DNA of 64,000 bases from HGM12587 sp045128635 (GCA_045128635.1 JBGVRS010000193.1:55692-119691); one strand, 5' to 3'. Counted from the stretch's first letter, positions 17,143-27,361 are shown. The notes: generated from the letters alone by a model not told the origin. A program made the numbers and translations.

Positions 17143-18877
17143 TTCCTGTTATCTCCTGTTTTCCGTCATCAAACGGAATTCTAATACATATTTTACTTCC
17201 CGCTCCCGGTGTCGAAAATACGCGGATTCCATAATTCTCACCATACATCAACTGAATGATATGGTGGGCATTATTCAATCCCACATGATTATGGTTTTTA
17301 TTTTGATCTTTTGGTTGTAGTGGCAGAATAATCTCTCCTGCTTCCACAAATCCAATTCCATTATCTTCGGTATCAATACAAATACTTCCGTTTTCCTCAT
17401 AAATACTGATACGTACAAGACCTTTCCCAATATTCGGTTCAATGCCATGCACCACCGCATTTTCTACGATCAGCTGAATGCAGAGTTTTGGAATATAGTA
17501 TTCCGTCAATTTTTCATCCTCTACATTAATCTCATACTGCAGTCTGTCTCCATATCGGTAATTTTGCAAATACAGATAATAATTTACGTACTCCAGTTCC
17601 TGTCGGATTTTCACCTTTTCAGATTTATCACGGTAAATCTTCGCCTGAATCAACTGACTAAAAGAGCTGATCATGCGATAAACCTCCTGATTCCCATCCA
17701 ATTGTGCCTGCAATGCAATGGTATTTAATACATTGAACATAAAATGGGGATTCATCTGGGTTTGCAGAAATTTCATTTCCATATCTTTAATAGAAAGCTG
17801 TTTTTCATACACCTGCTTGATCAGATTGTCAATATGCGCCGTCATTTCATTAAATGCGCGGCTGATTTCATGGAATTCCGTGCTGTCATATTCCGGAAGC
17901 TTCGTATCAAACTTTCCGGTTTTTACTTCCCGAAGCTTGTCCGTAACCTCTGTAATCGGTCTGGTCAGCTGATAAATGACAAATATCAGTGCTATGCAGG
18001 CTGCAGCTGCAATCAGCGCAATTGCAACCGCATAAACTCTGATAGAATCATATAATAAAGTGAAAAACTGATTTTGTGGAATCCCAACAAACAGTTCCAG
18101 ATTCATCCCGATATTTCTCTTATGAACCTGATATTCTTCTTCATTGATTGATGTTTCCATATTCTGTCCGAATACCACTCTTCCGTCTTCATCATCGCAG
18201 ATTTTCCAAAAAGCACCTTCATATTTCATCATATCAGCCATGATATATTCCAGTGCCGAATATTCAATCTGATACAAAATGCTTCCTGCAAGGTCCATTC
18301 GATCATCTAAAATCGGGAAAAGAAGGCAAAAGCTGTCTTCATCCAGTGAATAAAAACCATAATCTTTGGTCATAGACATCTCTTTTTGATGTCTATGATA
18401 AATAGCTTCAAACGCGCGGTTGCTGTTGGCAATTTCCGAATAAGTCATTGCATAATAAGTGGTACTCAGATAATTCCCTTCATTATCAAAAAGATATGCT
18501 TTCTCTACAAGCGGTACAGCACCGCTCCCCTGAATACTCTGGCTGCTGATAGAAACCTGTTTTTCAAACTCTCTTTTTAACTCGTCTTTTTCTTCCTCTG
18601 ATAATGTATGATCCTTTAATTCAATCAGATACTCCATCAAAACATCGGATTTTCGCACCTTCGTCACTACCTCAGAGCAATAGGAAATTCCAGATTCCAT
18701 GGAATCAGCAGTTGCTGTCAGCAAAAAATCAATATCTGCCTGAACATAGCTTCCCACGATCATCCCAACGGATACAATGAAAATCATCCCGCAAAGCACC
18801 AGTACAGAAATCATCAGTGTTAAATTGTATCCAATAAGTCGGTTTCTAAGAGAATGTCTTCTTTTTGTCTTCGCCAT
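17132..18877 (-). CDS. Sensor histidine kinase (YesM-like)
   Basis: Membrane sensor of a two-component system, 581 residues. Two membrane helices (about 20-45 and 280-305) bracket an extracellular Cache-like sensor region. A HAMP linker (LTRPITEVTDKLREVKTG) follows, then the His_kinase domain with the phosphorylated histidine in MNPHFMFNVLNTI and the HATPase_c domain with ENAVVHG and DNGIGF. It pairs with the overlapping AraC-type regulator downstream. The ligand is probably a solute or binding protein linked to the sugar locus. Confidence 0.94.
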   Translation of the reverse strand: MAKTKRRHSLRNRLIGYNLTLMISVLVLCGMIFIVSVGMIVGSYVQADIDFLLTATADSMESGISYCSEVVTKVRKSDVLMEYLIELKDHTLSEEEKDELKREFEKQVSISSQSIQGSGAVPLVEKAYLFDNEGNYLSTTYYAMTYSEIANSNRAFEAIYHRHQKEMSMTKDYGFYSLDEDSFCLLFPILDDRMDLAGSILYQIEYSALEYIMADMMKYEGAFWKICDDEDGRVVFGQNMETSINEEEYQVHKRNIGMNLELFVGIPQNQFFTLLYDSIRVYAVAIALIAAAACIALIFVIYQLTRPITEVTDKLREVKTGKFDTKLPEYDSTEFHEISRAFNEMTAHIDNLIKQVYEKQLSIKDMEMKFLQTQMNPHFMFNVLNTIALQAQLDGNQEVYRMISSFSQLIQAKIYRDKSEKVKIRQELEYVNYYLYLQNYRYGDRLQYEINVEDEKLTEYYIPKLCIQLIVENAVVHGIEPNIGKGLVRISIYEENGSICIDTEDNGIGFVEAGEIILPLQPKDQNKNHNHVGLNNAHHIIQLMYGENYGIRVFSTPGAGSKICIRIPFDDGKQEITGNDL

Positions 18878-18909
18878 TACCTGTCTCCGCGCATTTTTAT
18901 TCTATTTTA

Positions 18910-20229
18910 TCACTTCTGATAAAACTGTGGCAGATAATCTTTGTTTGCTTCGAACATTTCATCTACCATTGCCTGGATTTCATCCATACTAAGTACCGCA
19001 GCTGTCAATGGATCTACTAAAATCGCGTGGAAAATTTTACGCTTGTCTCCTTCAATACAGCCGCGAACTGCCAGTTCTTCACTTCTTGCTGCCACATTAT
19101 CCATCACTGCAAGCTGTGCAGGAAGCTCTCCGACCGGATGTACGGTATAGCCGTCTTTTGTCACGGTTACCGGTACTTCTACGCAGCATCCATCCGGAAG
19201 ATTGGAAATCCAACCCTCATTACGCACATTTCCGTTGAAATCAAACGGTGTGTTGTCACCAAACAATGCATTGAAAATGCAGGCTGCATATTCCTGACCA
19301 CGTTCTAAATCTACTTCCGGTTCATCCAGCCATTTTAAAATATCCTGCTGCCATTCATTCTGACGGCGAAAATATTCATTTAAAATGTACGCATGAGCCC
19401 CCGGATTCCATCCTGTAGAATGAGTACAGTATTTTTCGATCAGATCCGGACGTTTTCTGAACCATGGATAATATTCAGAATTGTGCCCTGAGCTTTCTGT
19501 TGGGTAATAGTCTAAATGTAAGAACAACTGATTGCGAACATGTTCCTCGTTATAAATTTCCTCACGTTCCATTGCCTTACGAATCAGCGGATAAGCGTCT
19601 TCCCCTTTCCATTTATAATCCAGATAAAATGCCATGTGGTTAATCCCTGCACATGTATATTCTACGTCTTTCATATCTGCACCAATCCAGTCAGCCAGCA
19701 TTTTTGCAGTATGCTGAACGCTGTGACAGAGACCTGTCACTTTTACCTTTGTCATTTCCTGTAAAAATCTGCAGTTTAATGCCATTGGATTTGTATAGTT
19801 TAAAACATATGCATCAGGACAGATTCTTTCGATATCACGGCAAATATCTAAAAGTACAGGTGCAGAACGTAAGAATCTGAAGATTCCTGCAGGTCCTCTT
19901 GTATCGCCAACGCAGATATCCACACCGTATTTCTTTGGAATTTCAATATCCGTTCTGAAAATGTCAGGACCGGCTGTTAATACAGTAATTACGACACCAT
20001 CTGCGCCTTCCAACGCTTTCTGTCTGTCCATCGTCGCTTCGATGGTTACCGGATAATTCCCGGCTTCTTTAATTTTATGGCAGGCTTTTTCGATATAGGA
20101 GAGCTTCTGCGGATCAATGTCCATGAGACAAATGTGTGCATCCTTAAATGCATCATAAGTTAAAATGTCTCTTACAAGCTCTCTCGTAAAATCAAAACTT
20201 CCTGCACCGATAAATGTAATTTTTTTCAT
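18910..20229 (-). CDS. Family 4 glycoside hydrolase (alpha-galactosidase/glucosidase type)
   Basis: NAD- and Mn-dependent glycosidase that cleaves by oxidation at C3 and elimination, a mechanism unique to GH4. 439 residues. N-terminal NAD fold ITFIGAGSFDFTRELVRD; metal-binding Cys/His in GLCHSVQHT (about residue 175) and the NYTNPMALNC motif; DTRGPAGIFR. It is cytoplasmic, so it would act on imported oligosaccharides or phosphosugars. The ATG overlaps the GH29 stop by one base. Whether it prefers alpha-galactosides, alpha-glucosides or glucuronides cannot be read from the sequence. Confidence 0.88.
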   Translation of the reverse strand: MKKITFIGAGSFDFTRELVRDILTYDAFKDAHICLMDIDPQKLSYIEKACHKIKEAGNYPVTIEATMDRQKALEGADGVVITVLTAGPDIFRTDIEIPKKYGVDICVGDTRGPAGIFRFLRSAPVLLDICRDIERICPDAYVLNYTNPMALNCRFLQEMTKVKVTGLCHSVQHTAKMLADWIGADMKDVEYTCAGINHMAFYLDYKWKGEDAYPLIRKAMEREEIYNEEHVRNQLFLHLDYYPTESSGHNSEYYPWFRKRPDLIEKYCTHSTGWNPGAHAYILNEYFRRQNEWQQDILKWLDEPEVDLERGQEYAACIFNALFGDNTPFDFNGNVRNEGWISNLPDGCCVEVPVTVTKDGYTVHPVGELPAQLAVMDNVAARSEELAVRGCIEGDKRKIFHAILVDPLTAAVLSMDEIQAMVDEMFEANKDYLPQFYQK

Positions 20230-21551
20230 TACGAGTCCTCCTTGAGTTCCAGTTCGATTACTTCAACCGGAGTCTTATCAATTGAGAATGAGAAACAATC
20301 CGGTACACTGTAGTTCATAAATTCGCAATCCGGGAATTCTTTCGCTACCCAAGGTGTCAGCATACGCATTTCAAAGCCATCAGCCACTCTTCTGGCTTTC
20401 TTCACTTTATCTCTAAGTCCCGGAAGTGCAATTGCTCCGATACTTTCTTCTGTGATGCATGCATATACTTTATTTCCCTTTTGTGTATATCTTCCCCATT
20501 CCGGTTTCGGAAGGTCAGACATTCCACATCCGTAGATGCATGCAGAATTTTTCTTCATCCATGCTCCCACGTCTGCAAGGATATCTTTTTGAATCTGCGG
20601 AATATTTCCTTTTGCATCCGGTGAAATATTTACGATCATATTTCCGTTCTTACTTGTACATTCTACCAGCTTCTTAATGATCTGAGAAGATGACTTGTAA
20701 TGAAGGTCAAAAGGTGCATAGCCCCAGTTGTTGTTTAATGTGAAGCATGCTTCCCATGGGATTGCACGACCGGATGGTGTTCTGAGTCCATATGGCGGAA
20801 TGATCATTTCAGGACAGGCAAAGTCGCCGGAGAAAATGTTTGGTTCATCTGTCATAACAGAACCATAGCTTTCACCGTTAGCTTCCAGACGTCCATTTAC
20901 GATAATATCCGGCTGTAAGCTACGAACCATGTTCATCAGTTCTTCGCCTCTCCAGTTAGTTCCGATATGGCCTTCATAGGAGAAATCAAACCATAGCAGG
21001 TCAATTTTTCCATAGTTTGTCAAGAGTTCCCGAACCTGATGATGCATATAATCCAGATAACGATTAAAATCTCTTTCATCCTCTTTTGCGCAGCATTCTT
21101 CTCTGTTTTTGTTTGGATGATACATATCGCCGCGAACTGTATAATCCGGATGCTGCCAGTCAAGTAATGAATAATAGAATCCAACCTTTAATCCCGCTTC
21201 ACGGAATGCTTCTACATATTCTCTTACTAAATCTCTCTTGCATTCTGTGTTGGTTGATTTAAAATCTGTATACCGGCTGTCAAACAGACAGAAGCCTTCA
21301 TGATGCTTTGTAGTCAGTACGGCATATTTCATCCCTGCTTCCTTGGCCACTCTTGCCCATTCCTTCATATCGCAGTCTACAGGATTCCATTCTTTAAAAT
21401 ACTGCATATAATGCTCGTCGGACAACTGTTCGTCACCTCTGACCCATTCACCTCTTGCCGGAATGCTGTATAATCCCCAGTGAATGAACATACCAAAACG
21501 GTCATGCATAAACCATTTGGTTCGTTTTTCCCTATCTTCCATAATTCCCAT
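20229..21551 (-). CDS. Family 29 alpha-L-fucosidase
   Basis: Retaining exo-alpha-L-fucosidase, 440 residues, with no signal peptide, so it would act in the cytoplasm on imported fucosylated glycans. Typical GH29 opening KWFMHDRFGMFIHWGLYSIP, the TTKHHEGFCLFDS strand, and the probable nucleophile in KIDLLWFDFSY (about residue 200). It lies directly after the two ABC permeases and before GH4, in one transcription unit. The locus therefore points to use of mucin or milk-type oligosaccharides; that use is inferred. Confidence 0.93.
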   Translation of the reverse strand: MGIMEDREKRTKWFMHDRFGMFIHWGLYSIPARGEWVRGDEQLSDEHYMQYFKEWNPVDCDMKEWARVAKEAGMKYAVLTTKHHEGFCLFDSRYTDFKSTNTECKRDLVREYVEAFREAGLKVGFYYSLLDWQHPDYTVRGDMYHPNKNREECCAKEDERDFNRYLDYMHHQVRELLTNYGKIDLLWFDFSYEGHIGTNWRGEELMNMVRSLQPDIIVNGRLEANGESYGSVMTDEPNIFSGDFACPEMIIPPYGLRTPSGRAIPWEACFTLNNNWGYAPFDLHYKSSSQIIKKLVECTSKNGNMIVNISPDAKGNIPQIQKDILADVGAWMKKNSACIYGCGMSDLPKPEWGRYTQKGNKVYACITEESIGAIALPGLRDKVKKARRVADGFEMRMLTPWVAKEFPDCEFMNYSVPDCFSFSIDKTPVEVIELELKEDS

Positions 21552-21571
21552 ATTTCATGCCCTCCTGGTTT

Positions 21572-22405
21572 TTATCCTTTTACAGCACCTGCTGTAAGCG
21601 ATTTTACGAATGTTTCTGAGAATATCCAGAAAATGATAATGGTAGGAACTACAGTAACGATAATCGCAGAAAACATACCATTTAAGTTTTTGGAATACGC
21701 AGTTGTAAACTGTCCCAAAAGCGCCGGAAGTGTCATCTTCTCTTTGCTCTTTAAAAGGATAGAAGCAAAGTAAAATTCATTCCAGTTGTTTAAAAATGCC
21801 ATGATTGCAGCAGTCGAAATCCCCGGCTTTGCAATCGGCACAATAATTTTGAAAAAGCTGCCTACATATCCGCAGCCGTCAATACGCGCTGCCTCTTCCA
21901 TTTCCTTCGGAATCGTCAGAAAATAGCTTCGAAGAATAAAGTATGTAGTGGCAATTCCAAGACCGGAGTAAATAAAAATAACACCAAGATGTGTATCCTT
22001 TAATCCAAGATTTCCAAGCAGCTGATAAATCGGCAGGGAAATAGAAATTGCCGGGATAAACAATGTAGTTGAGAACATCATGGTAACCAGCCCTTTTAAT
22101 TTAAACTCCATTCTTGCCGATACATAGGCTGCCATGGAAACGATTAAAACGCTGATCACGGTTGATGCTATCGTAATGATAAAACTGTTTTTGAAATAAG
22201 TTAAGATATTTAATTTGGTAAAAATTGTAATATATCCATCAAATACCCATTCTGTCGGTAAAGATAATCCTCCCGGATTTTCCTTAAAGGATGATAAAAA
22301 CACCCAGATAATTGGATAAAGGGATATAAAAATTACGATAAATGTAATGATCTTACCAAATGCACTGGTAAGAAAATCACTCAGTCTGCTTTTTGATTTC
22401 TGCAT
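21572..22405 (-). CDS. Carbohydrate ABC transporter permease (MalG-like)
   Basis: Inner-membrane subunit of a CUT1-type sugar importer, 277 residues and six membrane helices. The EAA loop EEAARIDGCGYVGSFFKIIVP contacts the ATPase. It follows the MalF-like permease by 17 nt. No ATPase gene is in the locus, so a shared MsmX/UgpC-type ATPase encoded elsewhere must power it, as is common for such Firmicute operons. Confidence 0.94.
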   Translation of the reverse strand: MQKSKSRLSDFLTSAFGKIITFIVIFISLYPIIWVFLSSFKENPGGLSLPTEWVFDGYITIFTKLNILTYFKNSFIITIASTVISVLIVSMAAYVSARMEFKLKGLVTMMFSTTLFIPAISISLPIYQLLGNLGLKDTHLGVIFIYSGLGIATTYFILRSYFLTIPKEMEEAARIDGCGYVGSFFKIIVPIAKPGISTAAIMAFLNNWNEFYFASILLKSKEKMTLPALLGQFTTAYSKNLNGMFSAIIVTVVPTIIIFWIFSETFVKSLTAGAVKG

Positions 22406-22422
22406 TTTTCATATCTCCTTTC

Positions 22423-23349
22423 TTAGTCTGCTTCATCTGTACGGAATGCCTTATTGATCATTCCAACCAATACAATACCTAAAATGATCTGAATCACACC
22501 GGCCGCATTCGCTCTCGCAAAATTCAGTTTTGTACTGCCAAGACCGGTTTTATAAACATAATAGCTTAAGCTGTAGGTTGCATTGTCAGGACCGCCCTGT
22601 GAGATCAATGCGATTTCATTATAAAGCAGCAGACCATAGTTGGCAGCCATAACGGATACCGTACCGATCATTGGACGCATCAGCGGAAGTCGGATTTTTA
22701 AATCCAGCTGTCTTTCATTTGCTCCGTCTACCCTTGCTGCTTCATAGATTGCAGGGTCGATAGAGAAAATCTGTGTCAATAAAAGCAGACAGGAAGAACC
22801 GCCGAACAGGATAAATGAAAATGTAACACCCCAGAATGCAAATTTCGGATTTGCAAGAACACTCACGTCAGAGCCCGGCCAGATCATGTTGCATATTTCA
22901 GTTACAATACCTCTGGATGGACTGTAAATATTCAAAAAGATCAGACCAATCGCAGCTGTAGAAATAATGTTTGGGATAATGAATACATTTCGTGTAAATT
23001 TCCATCCCAATGGTTTTTTAGACAGAGTCAGCGCAACGATGACTGTAAACGGCATCTGAACGCACATGGTAAGCACTACCCATTTCAGAGAGTTTATCAA
23101 TGCAACCTGGAAGTTTCTGTCTACTGTAAATAATTTAATATAGTTATCAAAAAGATTTTCCCATCCTAAAAATTCAGGAGCAAGGAAATTTTTATAATTC
23201 CATTTTGTAAAGGATGTGAAGAAAATATTGAACAGCGGATATGCATAGATGACTGCCCAGATTAATACCGCCGGCAATAAAAATGCAAGAACAAACCCAT
23301 TCTTTTTACTAAACATCTTCTTCACAGAATTCTTTTTAGGGGATTTCAT
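22423..23349 (-). CDS. Carbohydrate ABC transporter permease (MalF-like)
   Basis: Partner permease of the CUT1 sugar importer, 308 residues. It has a basic N-terminal tail, six membrane helices, and the EAA loop YEAARVDGANERQLDLKIRLP. ATG follows AAGGAGGAAAAAAT. It comes after an attenuating terminator that separates it from the binding-protein gene. Confidence 0.94.
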   Translation of the reverse strand: MKSPKKNSVKKMFSKKNGFVLAFLLPAVLIWAVIYAYPLFNIFFTSFTKWNYKNFLAPEFLGWENLFDNYIKLFTVDRNFQVALINSLKWVVLTMCVQMPFTVIVALTLSKKPLGWKFTRNVFIIPNIISTAAIGLIFLNIYSPSRGIVTEICNMIWPGSDVSVLANPKFAFWGVTFSFILFGGSSCLLLLTQIFSIDPAIYEAARVDGANERQLDLKIRLPLMRPMIGTVSVMAANYGLLLYNEIALISQGGPDNATYSLSYYVYKTGLGSTKLNFARANAAGVIQIILGIVLVGMINKAFRTDEAD

Positions 23350-23370
23350 ATTTTTTCCTCCTTAAAAAAT

Positions 23371-23402
23371 GGGGCACATCACAGGTTCGATGTGATGGCC
23401 CC
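23371..23402 (-). terminator. Attenuating terminator between binding-protein and permease genes
   Basis: GGGGCACATCACA (23371-23383) pairs with TGTGATGGCCCC (23391-23402), with one unpaired position. On the minus strand it is followed by ATTTTTTAAGG. It would keep the binding protein in excess over the permeases. Confidence 0.8.
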
Positions 23403-23422
23403 GATATGTTTATGAGTACGAA

Positions 23423-24802
23423 CTATTCTGCTGCTGCAAGGAAATCATTTAATTCTGCGATAACGTCATCTACAGATTTAGATCCATCTTTTAATCCAGC
23501 ATATTTAGCCTGGATTTCACCTTCAGCATCGCCGAATGTGTTTCCGAGACCAAGTGCCTGATAATCAGCGTTCTGGCAAAGTCTGCAAGCTTCAACTAAA
23601 AGTTTTGCATCATCAGTTGTTACAGCTGCTGCGAGTGCATCGTAATCAACTTCTGTGCTTGGAGCCATACCAATACCTTTTTCGATAATTCTGGCTGCGA
23701 TTTCAGGGCTTGTCATGTATTTCACGAATTCAACAGCTGCGGCTGTCTGAGCTTCGTCAAGGTGAGAACCGATTACAAATCCGCATCCGCCTGAAAGAAG
23801 AGCTGCTTTTTTGCCGGCTTCATCTGTTGGGAACACTGCCGGTTTGATGTTTTCAGCGCCTGCCGCGCAGTCTACAGATCCGCCTGCATCCCAAACACCG
23901 TTGAAGAGCATTGCTGTGTTGCCTGCGAAGAATTCTGATCTGTAAGCTTCGTCAGAGTCACCGCCTGGTCCGAAGTTCGCTGCATCGATTTTCTGTAATA
24001 CGTTAGCCTGCATGAAAGCGATAGATTCTTTGAATGTTTCATCATCAAAGCTTTCCACTGCTTTTCCGCCTAAGTAGAATTCTCTGGAAGCTTCGCTTCT
24101 CTGAGAGTATCCTGCTAAGAGGATGTTTGTTGGCCATCCGGCGTTAAGACCGAATGGTGTGATGCCAGCTGCTACCAATGCATCAACTGCTGCATCGAAA
24201 TCAGCCCATGTAGACCATTCAGATGGAACTTTCGCACCAGCTTCTGCGAATAATGCTTCGTTGTACCAGAAACCAACACCTTCGATCTGTTCACGAACAG
24301 AGTAGATAGCGCCGTCTGCTGTTAAGTTCTGGTCGTAGCATACGCCAACACCAGCTTTGAAAGCTGCGTCTTCGTCCAGGTATGGTTTGAGGTCAACAAT
24401 AGCGCCTGCTGCGGAAGCTACAGGTGTGATGTCCCAACCACCGAAATCAGCGATATCATAGAAAGAGCCTGCACCTAAATCGTTCAGTGCTGTGTTGTAG
24501 ATACCTTCTGCACCGGATTCGTCTGCTACAACAACGAAATTAAATTCGTCTGCATGAGCATCTGCGAATTCCTGGTAGATTGCACGCATTTCAGCTGCTG
24601 CCGGCCATTCTGATTCATCATGATAATAGCCATGTGTAAATGTAATTGTTGGAAGTTCGCCAGCTTCTGCTGCCGGAGCTTCTGCTTCTTCTTCAGTTGC
24701 TGCTGGTTCTTCTGTTGCCGGTTCTTCTTTTGAACCGCATCCGATTACCATAGAAGCTGCCATTGCTGTACAAAGAAGTAAGCTAATGAGTTTCTTTTTC
24801 AT
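23423..24802 (-). CDS. Extracellular sugar-binding lipoprotein (family 1)
   Basis: Substrate-binding lipoprotein of the sugar importer, 459 residues. It has a lipoprotein signal with Cys near residue 22 (MVIGCGSKEE), then an Ala/Glu/Pro linker and the SBP_bac_1 fold starting ITFTHGYYHDESEW. The late PEIAARIIEKGIGMAPS block is typical of the family. Codon use is more regular and the DNA is richer in repeated GCTG/CAGC than in neighbours, as expected for a highly expressed gene. A second, related binding protein lies just upstream. Confidence 0.93.
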   Translation of the reverse strand: MKKKLISLLLCTAMAASMVIGCGSKEEPATEEPAATEEEAEAPAAEAGELPTITFTHGYYHDESEWPAAAEMRAIYQEFADAHADEFNFVVVADESGAEGIYNTALNDLGAGSFYDIADFGGWDITPVASAAGAIVDLKPYLDEDAAFKAGVGVCYDQNLTADGAIYSVREQIEGVGFWYNEALFAEAGAKVPSEWSTWADFDAAVDALVAAGITPFGLNAGWPTNILLAGYSQRSEASREFYLGGKAVESFDDETFKESIAFMQANVLQKIDAANFGPGGDSDEAYRSEFFAGNTAMLFNGVWDAGGSVDCAAGAENIKPAVFPTDEAGKKAALLSGGCGFVIGSHLDEAQTAAAVEFVKYMTSPEIAARIIEKGIGMAPSTEVDYDALAAAVTTDDAKLLVEACRLCQNADYQALGLGNTFGDAEGEIQAKYAGLKDGSKSVDDVIAELNDFLAAAE

Positions 24803-24921
24803 AGATTTTATTCCTCCTTAAAACTTTGTAATATAACTTTAGCATTCACAGGACAAGCAACTGAATGAACGAAACATTTTATTTTGCGCACTTTTTTGCC
24901 CGTGTTGTTTGCTCCATAAAA

Positions 24922-24965
24922 AAAATTGCACTTTCTTGACTTTCATGTCAAAAAAGTGCAATTTT
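24922..24965 (-). terminator. Terminator after the upstream binding-protein gene
   Basis: AAAATTGCACTTT (24922-24934) pairs with AAAGTGCAATTTT (24953-24965), with an inner TTGAC/GTCAA pair. On the minus strand it ends in a run of eight T. Confidence 0.8.
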
Positions 24966-24967
24966 GA

Positions 24968-26257
24968 TTAATTTTTTATCATTGTCTTTTCCAAACGGTC
25001 AATCATTTTCTCCAATTCAAGTTCCGAAGCGCACGCCTTTTCTATAGAAGAAGAAATGATTTCTATCGCTTCACTATCCCATACAGAGGTAATGGTTTTT
25101 AGCTGAATTCCTGCACTATGTGATACTTCCAGTGCATTACCTAGGGTCGGATATTCTTTTGCAATGACCTGATTATCTACTTTCGGATTGGATGGCGCCT
25201 GTCCTGTTTCCGTCGCCAGTCTTGTCTGAATTTCCGGACTGAGAATATATTTCAAGAAACGAATTGCCGCTTCATTTTCCCTCTCATCCGGGCTTTCATA
25301 TACCACATATCCGGAAGATGGAGAAACATAGGACAGCATCATACCATAATTTGTCGGATAATTGGCATATGCAATCGATTCACTCAGTTCACAACTCTGA
25401 ATCACTTCACTTTCCCATACCCCATTAAAATACATCGCTGTAGAACCTTCAATAAAATACTGTCTGGCATTTTCCAGACTGTCTGTATTTTGGGAATACT
25501 GATAAATGTTTGCAAAGTCTTTTATGATGTTACGAAAAACTTCTGTATCATAGCTTTCCGGCACATCGGTTGCCATGATCAGACCTTCTGTACTCTCTCC
25601 GCCAAGTCTTGCAAGAAACAGGTTTTCCACAACCTGAACATTTTCCAAAGCATAAACTGCTTCCAACTTACCACTTTCCTGATTCCAGGCTTCCAGTTTT
25701 TCACATACCTCATAGAACTCTAGCCATGTTTTTGGCAATGCAATTTCTCCATTTTCATCTACAATACCGGCTTCTCTAAAGTATGTTTCATTATACCAGT
25801 AGCCCATAACTTCCAACGCATCCGGTAACGTATATAGGCTTCCATCTGTATTTGTCCATACTTCCAGCACAGACGGATGAATCAGCTTCATAAACTCCGC
25901 ATCATTTCGGATATAGCTCATCAAATTCAGCAATTTCCCGCGTTTTACTGCATTCTCTACATAATAATACTGACCATTGGTACTGACAATATTGGGCATT
26001 TCATCCAGCGCCAGCATATCATTTGCCTTTTCTACAGCAATGGAACTATCTGAAGATGGCTGAGAACTTAATACAATATCTTCGTTTTCTGCATCAAATT
26101 CATCATAGATTTCCTGCATAATTGAATGTGCCCGTAAGGTTCCTCCCCATCCATGGATAAACGATAAACGTATCGGTTCTATTTCCTCGCTCATCTGACA
26201 GCCGGAAAGCAAACACACAAAAAGCAGTAGTAATGTAACAACAAATTTCTTTTTCAT
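24968..26257 (-). CDS. Second extracellular solute-binding lipoprotein
   Basis: Family 1 solute-binding lipoprotein of 429 residues with signal peptide and lipobox LLSGCQMS (Cys near residue 20). The mature start LSFIHGWGGTLRAHSIMQEI resembles that of the 23423 protein, so the two are probably paralogues. It has its own strong terminator and no permeases of its own. It might share the neighbouring permeases, or present ligand to the YesM-like sensor. Both roles are inference; the sequence shows only the binding-protein fold. Confidence 0.88.
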   Translation of the reverse strand: MKKKFVVTLLLLFVCLLSGCQMSEEIEPIRLSFIHGWGGTLRAHSIMQEIYDEFDAENEDIVLSSQPSSDSSIAVEKANDMLALDEMPNIVSTNGQYYYVENAVKRGKLLNLMSYIRNDAEFMKLIHPSVLEVWTNTDGSLYTLPDALEVMGYWYNETYFREAGIVDENGEIALPKTWLEFYEVCEKLEAWNQESGKLEAVYALENVQVVENLFLARLGGESTEGLIMATDVPESYDTEVFRNIIKDFANIYQYSQNTDSLENARQYFIEGSTAMYFNGVWESEVIQSCELSESIAYANYPTNYGMMLSYVSPSSGYVVYESPDERENEAAIRFLKYILSPEIQTRLATETGQAPSNPKVDNQVIAKEYPTLGNALEVSHSAGIQLKTITSVWDSEAIEIISSSIEKACASELELEKMIDRLEKTMIKN

Positions 26258-26325
26258 AGAACACCTTCTAAAATTGTTGCTATCATTCTACTGCTTTTTA
26301 AGTTCTAAAACAATGAACAAAACGA

Positions 26326-27360
26326 TTATTTAAAAAACATCAACGAAATATCATTAAATAAAATCAATACCATCAATCCCATTAATACCGCAAAGCCTGC
26401 CATATGGATATATCCTTCGATTTTCTCCGGCACACGTCTTCTGGTAACTACTTCTATGAGCATAATAAACAATCTTCCACCGTCCAATGCCGGAATCGGA
26501 AGTAAGTTCATCACGCCTAAGTTTGCTGACAAGAAAATCACCATGTTCAGCATATTGATGAATACTGCAAAAGCGCTGATTGCCGCACTTTCTTCATAGA
26601 CATCACCCATCATACCTACAATTCGCACAGGACCACCTACATCTTGTCGTCCTACCTGTCCGCTAACTAACATCTTCAGGCTGTCAAACACCATGTGGAT
26701 CCAATATCCTACCGTACCTCCGGCATATTTTACAACCTCAATTGGATTCTCGCACTTTGTATAAGCACCACCGGTAATTCCCATCAGATAATAGCCATCT
26801 TCACCCTTCTTTGGCGCGATGGTCGTTTCATACCGTTCCCCATCACGTTCGTAAACAAGATCTACATTCTCTCCCTGATGCAACTGAATATACATACTGA
26901 CATCACGGTAAACGCCGATATTGCGTCCATTCATAGAGATAATTTCATCCCCGGCACGGACACCTGCCTCGTAGGCTGGATATCCATCCATCATTTCCGA
27001 AATAATTGGTTTATCCACACCAATGCAAAGAATCATGATGATGGCACCTACAAAAGCCAGGATAAAGTTAAAAATCGGTCCTGCCGCAACAACCGATATT
27101 CTGATCCAGACACCTTTTTTGTTGAATGCATTTTCCGCATCAGATTCTTCATCTTCTCCAACCATGGCGCAGGAACCGCCAAAAGGAAGGATTCTTAAAG
27201 CATATTCCGTTTCACCAACCTGTTTTTTCCAGATTGCAGGACCCATACCAATGGAAAACGAGGTAACACCAATGCCCCCTCGTTTTGCCAATAAAAAATG
27301 TCCCAGCTCATGGAAAAAGATCAGCAAACCAAAAATCAATAAAGCTACGATTATACTCAA
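26326..27360 (-). CDS. rseP: Site-2 intramembrane metalloprotease RseP/RasP
   Basis: Zinc protease that cuts anti-sigma factors and signal peptides within the membrane, about 344 residues. It has HELGHFLLAKRGG (HExxH) near the N-terminus, a central PDZ domain (about 120-195), and NLLPIPALDGGRLF, where Asp is a zinc ligand. The start is uncertain: TTG at 27360 follows AGGTGG, while another TTG at 27378 lies inside dxr. Either way translation is coupled to dxr. It is the last gene of the pyrH-frr-uppS-cdsA-dxr-rseP series, a standard Firmicute order. Confidence 0.92.
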   Translation of the reverse strand: MSIIVALLIFGLLIFFHELGHFLLAKRGGIGVTSFSIGMGPAIWKKQVGETEYALRILPFGGSCAMVGEDEESDAENAFNKKGVWIRISVVAAGPIFNFILAFVGAIIMILCIGVDKPIISEMMDGYPAYEAGVRAGDEIISMNGRNIGVYRDVSMYIQLHQGENVDLVYERDGERYETTIAPKKGEDGYYLMGITGGAYTKCENPIEVVKYAGGTVGYWIHMVFDSLKMLVSGQVGRQDVGGPVRIVGMMGDVYEESAAISAFAVFINMLNMVIFLSANLGVMNLLPIPALDGGRLFIMLIEVVTRRRVPEKIEGYIHMAGFAVLMGLMVLILFNDISLMFFK

Positions 27361-27361
27361 C

